The notes under the pieces were generated by a model. The model made no database searches. It had not been told where the DNA came from and saw only the letters and a list, made by a program, of their open reading frames with translations. Source: Aliiglaciecola sp. CAU 1673 (GTDB lineage Bacteria; Pseudomonadota; Gammaproteobacteria; Enterobacterales; Alteromonadaceae). Taken from it: a stretch of DNA of 64,000 nt. The translations under genes and the position numbers were made by a program. Location of the stretch: positions 1 to 64,000 of the forward strand of contig NZ_JARHUG010000015.1 of the NCBI RefSeq assembly GCF_029223185.1, given 5' to 3'. The first letter of the stretch is position 1. Every line of letters begins with the position of its first letter. Positions 34,585 to 42,957 of this stretch are shown in pieces.

Positions 34585-35779
34585 CGCTTTTCTCCTTCGC
34601 GCTCTTGCCCATGGCCCGCCAGGCCAGGCCATCCGACAGCGGCCCGCAGCGTGACATCAGGGTTAATCCGAGGTTACGTCCCACTACCAAGGGCAGGAAG
34701 TCATTGGAAAAGGTTTTGACCAAGGTATCGGTCAGACCTATCACCTGCTGCTGATCACCAATACGCTGGCGATGATAACGATGCAGAAGTTGGAAGCGGC
34801 CAATATCCTCTTCCTGTGCTCCCGATTGCAACAGGTTAGCCAGCGCTTCCACATCACGAAGGCCAAGATTAAAGCCCTGACCGGCAATAGGATGCAGTGT
34901 ATGCGCCGCATTACCCAGTAGCACCGTACGGTGGTGAACGCTTTGCCCGACAGTGACCAGACGCAGCGGATAACCGGCCCGTATGCCTACCCGTACAAAG
35001 CGGCCCAGCCCATAGCCAAAGGCCTGCTGCAGGCGCTGTAAAAAAGTCACATCATCCAACTGCAAATAGGCATCCAACTCGTCAGCGTGAAGACTCCAGA
35101 CTAATCCACCATAACGCTCAGACAGCGGTAAAATGGCCAAAGGGCCGCTTGGCGTGAAGCGCTCGTGGGCAACATACTGATGGGGCCTGTCCATTTCGAC
35201 ATTGGCTACCAGCGCCGCTTGGCCATAGTCTTGGATGCGACTTTGGATACCCAGTAGTTTGGCCGTTGGCGAGTCACCACCATCGGCAATGACCAGTAGC
35301 CTGCTATGCAGGGTTTGCCCGGAGGCCAGCGTTAACACAACCTTTTCCTGCTGTTGCTCAACGCTCACAACCCTGTCCGGGCAATGCCAGGTAATGGCTT
35401 TGCCACTTAGCGCTTGATGTAAATCTTCGCCCAGTTGCTGCTGGCTGACTACCAGTCCCAGCGCATCCACATCCAAACGCTTGGCATCCAGGCTGCATTG
35501 CCCCAAGTGCCCCTTGTCGCTTACTTTAATATGGCGGATCGGTGTGTACCGGCTGCTATCCAGCGATAATCCCAACTTGGCTAAGTATTGCGCAGAGTGA
35601 TAGGCCAGGGCGATGGTGCGCCCATCGAAACTGGGGTGGTTTTGCGAGGCCTGATAGGCTTTGGCCTCAATCACAGTGATCTTAAGGCCGGCGTCGGCCA
35701 AAGCCAGTGCCAGCAGGCTGCCGATGGTACCGCCACCGACAATCACCAGGTCTTGGTTTATCGGTGCTGTGCCATCCAA
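34571..35779 (-). CDS. ubiH: Ubiquinone biosynthesis FAD hydroxylase UbiH
   Basis: The 402-residue hydroxylase acts after UbiI in the same pathway. Motifs are LVIVGGGTIGSLLALALADAG, SFDGRTIALAY (the UbiH-type DxRxIAL segment), LLVIADGGDSP and GNAAHTLHPIAGQGFNLGLRDVEAL. The start is TTG at 35779, overlapping the pepP stop by 22 bp and lying 8 bp after GAGGAG. No in-frame ATG fits. The enzyme is cytoplasmic, loosely membrane-associated with the Ubi complex. Confidence 0.92.
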   Translation of the reverse strand: MDGTAPINQDLVIVGGGTIGSLLALALADAGLKITVIEAKAYQASQNHPSFDGRTIALAYHSAQYLAKLGLSLDSSRYTPIRHIKVSDKGHLGQCSLDAKRLDVDALGLVVSQQQLGEDLHQALSGKAITWHCPDRVVSVEQQQEKVVLTLASGQTLHSRLLVIADGGDSPTAKLLGIQSRIQDYGQAALVANVEMDRPHQYVAHERFTPSGPLAILPLSERYGGLVWSLHADELDAYLQLDDVTFLQRLQQAFGYGLGRFVRVGIRAGYPLRLVTVGQSVHHRTVLLGNAAHTLHPIAGQGFNLGLRDVEALANLLQSGAQEEDIGRFQLLHRYHRQRIGDQQQVIGLTDTLVKTFSNDFLPLVVGRNLGLTLMSRCGPLSDGLAWRAMGKSAKEKSVAKL

Positions 35780-37071
35780 GTCTCTATCTCCTCAATGGTC
35801 TTCGGGGCGCCAACGGTGAGGTTTTCAAACCCGTTCGGAGTGATCAACAAATTATCTTCAATACGAATGCCGATGCCTTTGTATTTGTCATCTACCTCAG
35901 CATCACAGGCCACGTAGATCCCCGGCTCCACCGTTAACACCATACCTGGCGCAAAAGGACGGTCTTCGCCTTCTTGTTTGTAATCCCCCACATCATGCAC
36001 ATCCAGACCTAACCAGTGCCCCAAACCATGCATAAAAAATTGCCGGTAGGTTTTCTCTTCCAGATTTTGTTGAAGATGTCCACTTAACAACCCAAGTTCC
36101 AACAGACCTTCGGTGATGACCCTTGATGCCACTTCTGTGGCCTGGACCAAGGTGCTACCCGGTTTGATCTGCTCAAATGCCGCCAGCTGCGCTTTAAGCA
36201 CCAGGTTATAAAGCTCGCTTTGGGCCTCGGTGAATTTACCGGTTACCGGAAAAGTGCGGGTAATATCGGCAGCGTAACCATCCAACTCGGCACCGGCATC
36301 GATCAATACCAGGTCACCGGCTTTAAGTTCATCGCTATTTTGGGTGTAGTGCAAAATGCAGGCGTTTTCGCCGCTGCCAACTATGGTGCCATAAGCGGGG
36401 TGACGGGCACCCTGCATGGCAAATTCATGATGAAGCTCTGCTTCCAGTTGATACTCATAACGTCCCGGACCGCAGAAAGCCATGGCCCGTTTGTGTGCAT
36501 CCACCGAGATCTGTGCAGAGCGGCGCATCAGGGAAAGTTCGGCATCGGACTTAAACAGACGCATTTCATGGATAAGATGGCGCACATCAACCAGGGTGTT
36601 GGGGGCTTTGTAACCTTTTTTTGGGGCTGCTCGCAGCGCAGCCAGGGTGTTAAACACCAATTGATCAGCACTGGGATAGCTGCCCTGGGCAAAATACAGA
36701 TGGGATTTGCCGTTAAGATAGTCAAGCAACTTGTCGGCAGCGTCTTCGATTGCGTAGGCTTCGTCCATACTCAGCTGTGTCTTAGCCATATCAGGCCCTA
36801 AGCGCCTGCCCTGCCATATCTCGGCTAATTTGTCTTTTGGACGGCAGAAAAGCACGCAGCGCAGCTGCCCATTCAGCTTTTCCAGCAACAACAAAGCATC
36901 TGGCTCATTGAAACCGGTCAGATAGAGAAAGTCACTATCCTGGCGAAACGGATACTCCGTATCGCGGCTTCGTGTCGTTTCGGCTGCCGCCTGCACCACA
37001 CACAAGCTATTGTCAGCCATGGATTCTGCCAATCTCTGGCGGCGCTGTGCATATTCACTTTGACTGATCAT
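35758..37071 (-). CDS. pepP: Xaa-Pro aminopeptidase (aminopeptidase P)
   Basis: The 437-residue metallopeptidase removes N-terminal residues before proline. The N-terminal domain (about 1-170) is of AMP_N type (RRQRLAESM...). The pita-bread catalytic domain carries the ligands in VLIDAGAELDGYAADITRTFPV (two Asp), HGLGHWLGLDVHDVG (His), LTVEPGIYV (Glu) and GIGIRIEDNLLIT (Glu). Its length is that of E. coli PepP (441). It begins 8 bp after the ygfB stop and overlaps ubiH at the end. Confidence 0.95.
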   Translation of the reverse strand: MISQSEYAQRRQRLAESMADNSLCVVQAAAETTRSRDTEYPFRQDSDFLYLTGFNEPDALLLLEKLNGQLRCVLFCRPKDKLAEIWQGRRLGPDMAKTQLSMDEAYAIEDAADKLLDYLNGKSHLYFAQGSYPSADQLVFNTLAALRAAPKKGYKAPNTLVDVRHLIHEMRLFKSDAELSLMRRSAQISVDAHKRAMAFCGPGRYEYQLEAELHHEFAMQGARHPAYGTIVGSGENACILHYTQNSDELKAGDLVLIDAGAELDGYAADITRTFPVTGKFTEAQSELYNLVLKAQLAAFEQIKPGSTLVQATEVASRVITEGLLELGLLSGHLQQNLEEKTYRQFFMHGLGHWLGLDVHDVGDYKQEGEDRPFAPGMVLTVEPGIYVACDAEVDDKYKGIGIRIEDNLLITPNGFENLTVGAPKTIEEIETWMAQHR

Positions 37072-37079
37072 AGGGCGTT

Positions 37080-37712
37080 TTAATGCAAGGTTTTGGGTGG
37101 ATTAATCTGGCCATCAGCACGCTTGCCCAATTCGTTAAAGCACAACATGGAAGAAACGCGCACATATTCAAGCACCTCATACAGGGCCTGCTCAGACTCC
37201 TCGTCCTCATTCATTTCTTCTTCCATGCGACTGATCTCGGCAAAGTCTTCCAAGGCCTCACGTACATCGTCTGAACAACTACGTAAATCACTTTGAAACA
37301 GTCCAAAGCCCAGCATAAAACCTTGCACCCAGTTAAGCAGTGCCTGGCCTCTGTCGTTGATTGGCGCGGCATCATCCGGCAGACACAGGGCCAGGGAGAA
37401 ATCATTGGATTGCAATTGCTTCAGGGTACCCTGGAACAAGTCATTAAGTGACTGCTTCACGGCATCTGACAGGGGCTCGCCCTGATTGATAAAATCGGCC
37501 AGCGCACTCAGCCACTCTTTACTTTCTGGCGGCATACCGCCGGCTAACATCCCAACCATCATGCCTTGCAATTCTGCCGCGTCGCTGGCAATGGTCTGGG
37601 CCATCAATAGGGAGCAAAGATCGTCGTAAATTTTATGGATGTCGGTCAAACTGAATACTCTATCTGAAAGCGGCTGGACTGTTAGTGTACCCGCTGTGCC
37701 GGGCTTTGACAT
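37080..37712 (-). CDS. ygfB: UPF0149 family protein YgfB
   Basis: The 210-residue acidic protein has the UPF0149 features: LQGMMVGMLAGG, LCLPDDAAPINDRGQALLNWVQGFMLGFG, a very acidic patch EEEMNEDEESEQALYEVLEYVRVSSMLCFNELG, and an ending KTLH shared with E. coli YgfB. The role is not settled in the family. It is the first gene of the ygfB-pepP-ubiH-ubiI unit. ATG at 37712 is used rather than the GTG just before it; a later start would be nearer the usual length of about 190. Confidence 0.9.
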   Translation of the reverse strand: MSKPGTAGTLTVQPLSDRVFSLTDIHKIYDDLCSLLMAQTIASDAAELQGMMVGMLAGGMPPESKEWLSALADFINQGEPLSDAVKQSLNDLFQGTLKQLQSNDFSLALCLPDDAAPINDRGQALLNWVQGFMLGFGLFQSDLRSCSDDVREALEDFAEISRMEEEMNEDEESEQALYEVLEYVRVSSMLCFNELGKRADGQINPPKTLH

Positions 37713-37715
37713 CAC

Positions 37716-38064
37716 TTTGCGCGAGATTGTCTTCTTAGTATTAATAGCTATTTTGCAGATCTATCAGCCAGTTAGACCAAATTAACGGCATTTGCACCGA
37801 CTCAGATAAAAGCTTACTGGTGTTCGCCAACAGCAAAGGCTTATAATGAAAGGGCGTTGAGTTAAAAGCGCGATAAGAACCAAAACAAAAAAACGCTGTC
37901 TTGGATAATATAGACAAGACTGCTTCTCAACCGGCAAGGACGGTCAACATTGACTGGTGCAAAGACTGCTTTGCAGACCGCCTGGTCAGGCAGCAAAAAT
38001 CGAATTTAGGGCGTCACCCATGTGATTAACTCTTACGGATTACCGGCAAGCAGTTAATAACCAA
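37716..38064. other. Intergenic region between ygfB and 6S RNA, without zapA
   Basis: In most gammaproteobacteria the cell-division gene zapA lies here. All three plus-strand frames are broken by frequent stops, and no ORF of zapA size exists on either strand. An inverted repeat GTCTTG (37898-37903)/CAAGAC (37915-37920) and a TATAAT (37842-37847) without a good -35 can be seen. TTAATA (38054-38059) is a likely -10 box for the 6S RNA. Presumably the region holds the ygfB and ssrS promoters. Confidence 0.65.
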
Positions 38065-38268
38065 GGTGTCTCCCAACACAGTTACGTCTCCTGGGATGTT
38101 AGCCGGCTCAGTCATGTCCCTGGCCGATGCTATCATCAAAGGGGGTTGATTCTTCTGCTTTTGTGCAGGCTCGGCTCGTACCGAGAAGCCTACGGTAGTG
38201 ATGATACTCCCGCCCTGAACTTTCGGTTCAAGGGCGAATACTGAGCAGCGGCATCGCCGGGAGACACC
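38065..38268 (+). ncRNA. ssrS: 6S RNA
   Basis: The roughly 204-nt RNA starts GGTGTCTCCC and ends GGGAGACACC, a perfect 10-bp closing stem (38065-38074 with 38259-38268). Internal blocks match E. coli 6S RNA: GCTCGGCTCGTACCGAGAAG (compare GCUCGGUCCGUCCGAGAAGCC), a CCTGAAC...GGTTCAAGGG hairpin and GCGGCATCGCC near the 3' end. The RNA mimics an open promoter and holds sigma70 RNA polymerase in stationary phase. Position after ygfB agrees. The 3' end touches the stop codon of a minus-strand lipase-like gene; its usual partner fau lies 4.7 kb away. Confidence 0.9.
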
Positions 38269-40019
38269 TACTTTTCCATGACAGAACGCCACGTGGCGAG
38301 CAACGCCTCTTTCGTCAATGCCAAGGCGTCGCTGTTACGATAGGAGTCATGGGCAGATTGAACAATAATCTGCACCTCTGCATCTTTTAGGCTGGCGCTG
38401 AAATACTCAACCACACCATCGCTAATCGTCTCACAATCCTTCTCACTGCAATGCAGCTCTCCCTGACTACCGACGATAGAGAAAACCTTTACACCGGGTG
38501 CAAAGGGCAGTCGGCTTAATTCATCCATAAGAGGATGCCCCGGCGCCAAGACCTCGATACTATTGGGGCCGCCTTCCGCCAGATAGGGAGACATTTCGCT
38601 CCTGACATAGGCCAGCAGCCGCCTACCACTCTGCGTAAAAAGGCCAGTGAATTGCCCCGGTAAGTTGACAAATGCCGAGGCCAGACTGCCCACCGTCGAA
38701 CGAGCCAAATTGCTGCCTCTGTGCGGTGTATCCATCAGTACCAAGGTGCGCACATAGGGTCGTGGCGAAAAGATGAAGATATCCCGAATTTCCTGCATAT
38801 TGCTGACGGTTTCAGCCAGTGCTTCCGGGGATTGGGAAAAGGTGCGGTCCCACAACGCCATACCAGAATCAGTGGCAAACATCCTTGCTATCAGTCCCCC
38901 CATGCTGTGACCTACGACCACCATATTGGTAGCAGCCAGCGATTGCTTGTCATGAGATAAGGTAGCCACCAGGTGATCTGCAGCCGCCCGTATGCGCATG
39001 GCGTTGTAAAAAGGAGGCGGACCGCTGGGGTAAAAGGCATGCCAGACCTGGAATTTTTGCGACAACATGGGATCACTAAAAATCATCCAGCTGAGGTGAC
39101 TCCAGATCAGCGGATTGGAGTTAAGGCCGTGGATCATTAAAACCGGAATTTTGTTGGCATCGAAGGGTTCCAGCAAGTAGATACCAAAACGCTGATCTAC
39201 CTTGACTGCATTAAACAATCCTTGCCAAGAAATGCTGTCTAACTCAGCGTGCTCCAATAGCAACAGGTATGCAGGACCTGCACCATCAGCCAAGCTGTAA
39301 AGGTTCTCTCCCAGTGAATATTGCTTATTGTGTTTATGATCTATTGCCACAAAAGATAAGCTGATTTCCTGCTCGCTCAACTGAACGCTATCCAGCAACA
39401 AAGTTAGGCCCCTGAAGATCCCTTCCGGCGGATAGAAGCTATCAATACCGTGGTTTTGGTTTGGCCTATGGGCGATCAGCGCCTGCCCTAAGCTCTCCTG
39501 TTGCCAATCGGGTCGATAGTACTCGGGCTGAACATGCAAATCTTGCGCAAACCAAAAACGCTCGAATGCCATCCCTTGCTCATCTGTTGGCAAAGATATA
39601 GCCAGGCGCAAAATGCCAAGTTCCAGCGATGATGAAAAACGATCCCGTGAATACAATAGTCTCGCCAACTTGCCGGTAAGTTCGTTATAGCGATTCAACA
39701 GGGCGAAACGAGTTTGTGGGTCCAGTTCCGGCGCTTGCAGCAACTTCTGACTGCAATATAAATGCACGGCATCTACCAGCCTTTGATCCTCCGAGAACGC
39801 GCTAGATCGCAGGCATTGCATTAAAGATGATTTTTCGTGCAGACGTCCCGATGACAGAGCCTGCAATAACGACCGACTCGGCATGTTGAATTCAATATCG
39901 GACACTTCTGCAGCCATCGGTACTGCTGGACTAATGCTTACATAACGCGCAGAGCTGCAACCGAGCATAAAAATTATGACCACCCACTGCAGTACAAGCA
40001 AAGAAAAACGCTTCAGCAT
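38268..40019 (-). CDS. Alpha/beta-hydrolase lipoprotein, lipase-like
   Basis: The 583-residue protein has a lipoprotein signal (FMLGCSS; lipidated Cys near residue 21), a helical N-terminal region of about 280 residues and a C-terminal hydrolase domain. HGLNSNP is the oxyanion motif, GHSMGG the nucleophile elbow (Ser), MDTPHRGS follows, and SAHDSY supplies a likely catalytic His. This resembles PGAP1/LipA-type esterases anchored to a membrane. The start is ATG 40019, GGAA upstream. The stop codon abuts the 6S RNA 3' end, so read-through would be antisense to ssrS. Confidence 0.85.
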   Translation of the reverse strand: MLKRFSLLVLQWVVIIFMLGCSSARYVSISPAVPMAAEVSDIEFNMPSRSLLQALSSGRLHEKSSLMQCLRSSAFSEDQRLVDAVHLYCSQKLLQAPELDPQTRFALLNRYNELTGKLARLLYSRDRFSSSLELGILRLAISLPTDEQGMAFERFWFAQDLHVQPEYYRPDWQQESLGQALIAHRPNQNHGIDSFYPPEGIFRGLTLLLDSVQLSEQEISLSFVAIDHKHNKQYSLGENLYSLADGAGPAYLLLLEHAELDSISWQGLFNAVKVDQRFGIYLLEPFDANKIPVLMIHGLNSNPLIWSHLSWMIFSDPMLSQKFQVWHAFYPSGPPPFYNAMRIRAAADHLVATLSHDKQSLAATNMVVVGHSMGGLIARMFATDSGMALWDRTFSQSPEALAETVSNMQEIRDIFIFSPRPYVRTLVLMDTPHRGSNLARSTVGSLASAFVNLPGQFTGLFTQSGRRLLAYVRSEMSPYLAEGGPNSIEVLAPGHPLMDELSRLPFAPGVKVFSIVGSQGELHCSEKDCETISDGVVEYFSASLKDAEVQIIVQSAHDSYRNSDALALTKEALLATWRSVMEK

Positions 40020-40130
40020 CAAACAATCATTCCATTAATTAGAACCAAAACTGCAATTTAATGCGATTTTAATTCTATTATTTTGAAGCAATAATCTTCA
40101 TCGTCAAATCAACGTTATGAGGGTTACCTG

Positions 40131-40547
40131 ATGAAAAGTGAAATCTTGAAACTGGATCCACAAGGCAACTTCGCCGCTTCTGTTAATGTAGTCGCACGTT
40201 TGCTGATTGTCGGCTTATTCTTCTTGGCAGGGGTCAGCAAAATTAGCGCATACGATGCGACCGCGGGCTGGATGGAGGCGATGGGTGTCCCCGGCGCTTT
40301 GTTACCTTTAGTGATTATTGCCGAGGTCCTCGGCGCACTGTTACTGATTATTGGTTTCCAAACACGCTTCGTTGCTCTTGGCCTGGCCATCTTTACGCTG
40401 GTGTCCGCCTTTGTATTTCACCTGGACTTTAGCGACCAAACACAGTTTCTGATGTTTTATAAGAACCTGTCTATCACCGGCGGATTCCTGATCCTGATGT
40501 TACTTGGAGCGGGACGCTTCAGCCTGGATGGAAAACTGAATCAATAG
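40131..40547 (+). CDS. DoxX family membrane protein, copy 1
   Basis: The 138-residue protein has four membrane helices (about 18-38, 52-75, 78-98, 105-130) and the DoxX motifs FFLAGVSKISAY, ALLPLVIIAEVLGALLLIIGFQTR. DoxX proteins are thought to act in redox or thiol stress membrane complexes; the exact role is uncertain. It is convergent with a close paralogue. A 50-bp stretch (40431-40480) is identical to the paralogue. Confidence 0.88.
   Translation: MKSEILKLDPQGNFAASVNVVARLLIVGLFFLAGVSKISAYDATAGWMEAMGVPGALLPLVIIAEVLGALLLIIGFQTRFVALGLAIFTLVSAFVFHLDFSDQTQFLMFYKNLSITGGFLILMLLGAGRFSLDGKLNQ
40431..40480. repeat. 50-bp inverted repeat, copy 1 (inside DoxX copy 1)
   Basis: This segment, beginning AGCGACCAAACACAG and ending CTATCACCGG, is identical to the reverse complement of 40718-40767 inside the second DoxX gene. 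Flanking parts of the two genes differ at many third positions, so the identity is local. Confidence 0.85.
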
Positions 40548-40556
40548 CGAAGAATT

Positions 40557-40582
40557 CGGCCGCCCAGAGGGCGGCCCTTCGT
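40557..40582. terminator. Terminator between convergent DoxX genes
   Basis: GGCCGCCC (40557-40564), loop AGA, GGGCGGCC (40568-40575), then CTTCGTT. A strong GC stem just after DoxX copy 1; the T-tract is short. Confidence 0.65.
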
Positions 40583-40644
40583 TCCACTGGGCCTCTAGTC
40601 TCTCTGCGTCAGTCGGAGCCCATAGCGTACGTAAATGCCCTTTT

Positions 40645-41067
40645 TCAGTGACTCGCTTTAAACTGACCATCCAAACTAAAGCGCCCGCCCCCCAATAACA
40701 TCAGCGCAAGAAAGCCACCGGTGATAGACAGGTTCTTATAAAACATCAGAAACTGTGTTTGGTCGCTGAATTCAGTATGGAAAAGAAAAGCGGAGAGAAT
40801 GGTAAAGGCGGCCAACCCCAGCGCAACCAGTCGGGTTTGGTAGCCCACTATCAGCAAAATGCCGCCAAATACTTCAGCCATTATGACCAGGGGTAATAAA
40901 CTTCCGGGGACGCCATTCGCTTCCATCCAGCTAGCGGTCATCTCATAAGCGCCGATTTTGCTGGTACCAGCCAGCAGAAATAAAGTCACCAAAAAGACAC
41001 GAGTTACCAGATTCAAAGCTGCACATAACGAAGAGTCGTTTTGTAGCTTTAATAGTTCAGTTTTCAT
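40645..41067 (-). CDS. DoxX family membrane protein, copy 2
   Basis: The 140-residue paralogue of the 40131 gene has the same helices and motifs (FLLAGTSKIGAY, SLLPLVIMAEVFGGILLIVGYQTR). The two proteins share an identical FSDQTQFLMFYKNLSITGGF block. The genes face each other 97 bp apart. This copy is preceded on its 5' side by 291 bp with no recognisable gene, shared with the divergent kinase gene. Confidence 0.88.
   Translation of the reverse strand: MKTELLKLQNDSSLCAALNLVTRVFLVTLFLLAGTSKIGAYEMTASWMEANGVPGSLLPLVIMAEVFGGILLIVGYQTRLVALGLAAFTILSAFLFHTEFSDQTQFLMFYKNLSITGGFLALMLLGGGRFSLDGQFKASH
40718..40767. repeat. 50-bp inverted repeat, copy 2 (inside DoxX copy 2)
   Basis: Reverse complement of 40431-40480 with no mismatch that I can see. 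The two arms are about 240 bp apart and could pair, or recombine to invert the interval between them. Confidence 0.85.
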
Positions 41068-41358
41068 GAAACATTCCTTTAGAAGATGTGGTTTATCTGT
41101 TGTTCAGATTCTGCCTTTGGCACCAATCGCCATTCAAAGGCCTGGGTGCAACTAAGCAATGATTAAACTGAGCAGAAATGAGTATGGCTGGTTTTGCTAA
41201 AAATTAAATGACGATAGTGCTTTGCCGCCCGTCGGCTGACTTTGTCTTTTCCCGAAAGTCTGTCTTTTAGCACTTTTCTTACTTTATCCGGTAAAGCTGT
41301 TGTCACAGACCCGCACCTCTGGCTAGGATTAGAGAAAGCGTTGTAAACGAGATTAAAT

Positions 41359-42957
41359 ATGCCTGCGGCTCCGTTTCCTGCCGATGAACTGGACAGATTA
41401 CAAGCTCTTCTGGATTACGAGGTATTGGACACCGAGGCCGAGCAGTCATTTGATGATTTAACCAATCTCGCCAGCCACCTTTGTGATACCTCAATTGCGC
41501 TGGTCAGTTTGATCGATACCACCCGTCAGTGGTTTAAAGCTAAAGCCGGTTTGGAGGCCTGTGAAACGGGACGGGATATCGCCTTTTGTGCCCATGCAAT
41601 TTTACAACGGGATATATTTGAGATCCCTGATGCCAAGGCCGACCCGCGCTTTGCAGAAAACCCCCTGGTAACCGGTCCGCCGTTTATCCGCTACTATGCA
41701 GGGGCACCGTTGGTAACACCGCAGGGATATGCGATTGGTACACTTTGTGTTATCGATACTCGTCCAAAATCACTGTTGCGCTCACAAAAGGAAGGATTGC
41801 AGATCTTGGCCAGGGCTGTGGTGTCTCAGTTGGAATTGCGCAAGAGTCTGGATAGGCAAGCTAAGCTTAGCCAGTTCAAAATGGACTTTTTCTCCAATAT
41901 GAGCCACGAGTTGCGTACTCCACTCAATGCCATTTTGGCGCTCAGCCAACTGATGCAAGAGCAAATTGTTGGTGCATCCCCGAATTTAGATCAGCTTTTT
42001 CAGAATCTGAAAACCATAGAGTTCAGTGGTGAGCGGCTGCTTAACCAAATCAACAATGTGCTGGATATAAGTAAGCTGGAAGCAGGCAAAATGCGCTTGG
42101 TGGAAAGGGATTTTGATTTTCGCACTACCTTCACTCATGTCTATGACATGCTGGCGCCGCAGGCCAAAGCCAAACAACTGGATTACCGCTTACATATAGA
42201 TCATGCGCTACCGCCGTTCTTATATATGGATGAAGACAAAGCCATTCAAATCCTGACGAACCTGCTGTCCAACGCTGTCAAATTTACCCTGCCGGGCAAA
42301 CAAGTGAGCACTTACATTCAAAAGAAAGACGATTGGTTGGAGATTATGGTCAGAGACCAGGGCATTGGTATTGCCCCCGATTATCAGAAGCGCTTATTCC
42401 ATCGTTTTGAGCAAGTCGCAGAGCAAAAAGGCGGTACCGGATTAGGGTTGGCCATTTGCAAATCCTTGGCAGAGCTGATGGGCGGCGAAATCTTTGTCAC
42501 CAGTGAGCAGGGGAAAGGCTCGTTGTTTAAGGTCAGGTTGCCATTCAATGAAGGCAAATGCCCTTTGATTGATCAAAATCCGCTACTGACGCTGAAGACC
42601 GATCTAGATATTTTACTGGTGGAAGATAATGCCATTAATCAGGATGTAGCCAGGGCGGTTCTGGAGAATGAGGGGCTGACAGTGAAGATTGCCCCGGATG
42701 GGGAACAGGCCATTGCGCTGGCCGCAAAGCAACCCTGGTCTATGGTGCTGATGGACAGGCATCTACCCGATATGGACGGGATTGAAGTCAGCAGGAAGAT
42801 AAAGGCACTGTGCCCGGATTTGCCTATTGTGATGTGGTCTGCCGATCAACATGTTCAGCATCATCCCAGTACCAAAGATGCCGGCATTGCCGATTATCTG
42901 AACAAGCCGCTGGATAAAAATGCACTGATTCGGGCTTTGAACAAGTATGGAAAATGA
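41359..42957 (+). CDS. GAF-domain hybrid histidine kinase
   Basis: The 532-residue cytoplasmic protein has no membrane helix. A GAF domain (about 22-160) carries the FDDLTNLASHLCDTSIALVSLID and DIAFCAHAIL blocks. HisKA has MSHELRTP (phospho-His H183), HATPase has NLLSNAVKFT (N), VRDQGIGI (G1) and GGTGLGLAI (G2), and a receiver domain (about 416-530) has acceptor D466 and K516. It senses an unknown soluble signal and would pass phosphate on through an Hpt protein. It overlaps fau by ATGA, so the kinase gene has been joined to the fau-rpiA operon. Confidence 0.92.
   Translation: MPAAPFPADELDRLQALLDYEVLDTEAEQSFDDLTNLASHLCDTSIALVSLIDTTRQWFKAKAGLEACETGRDIAFCAHAILQRDIFEIPDAKADPRFAENPLVTGPPFIRYYAGAPLVTPQGYAIGTLCVIDTRPKSLLRSQKEGLQILARAVVSQLELRKSLDRQAKLSQFKMDFFSNMSHELRTPLNAILALSQLMQEQIVGASPNLDQLFQNLKTIEFSGERLLNQINNVLDISKLEAGKMRLVERDFDFRTTFTHVYDMLAPQAKAKQLDYRLHIDHALPPFLYMDEDKAIQILTNLLSNAVKFTLPGKQVSTYIQKKDDWLEIMVRDQGIGIAPDYQKRLFHRFEQVAEQKGGTGLGLAICKSLAELMGGEIFVTSEQGKGSLFKVRLPFNEGKCPLIDQNPLLTLKTDLDILLVEDNAINQDVARAVLENEGLTVKIAPDGEQAIALAAKQPWSMVLMDRHLPDMDGIEVSRKIKALCPDLPIVMWSADQHVQHHPSTKDAGIADYLNKPLDKNALIRALNKYGK

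Noticed and set aside
37716-38064. A degraded zapA in the ygfB-6S gap
   Set aside because: Frequent stops in all frames and no recognisable ZapA segment; I can only say zapA is not there.
38026-38292. An 88-codon minus-strand ORF
   Set aside because: It lies across the 6S RNA, and its pattern is explained by that structured RNA.
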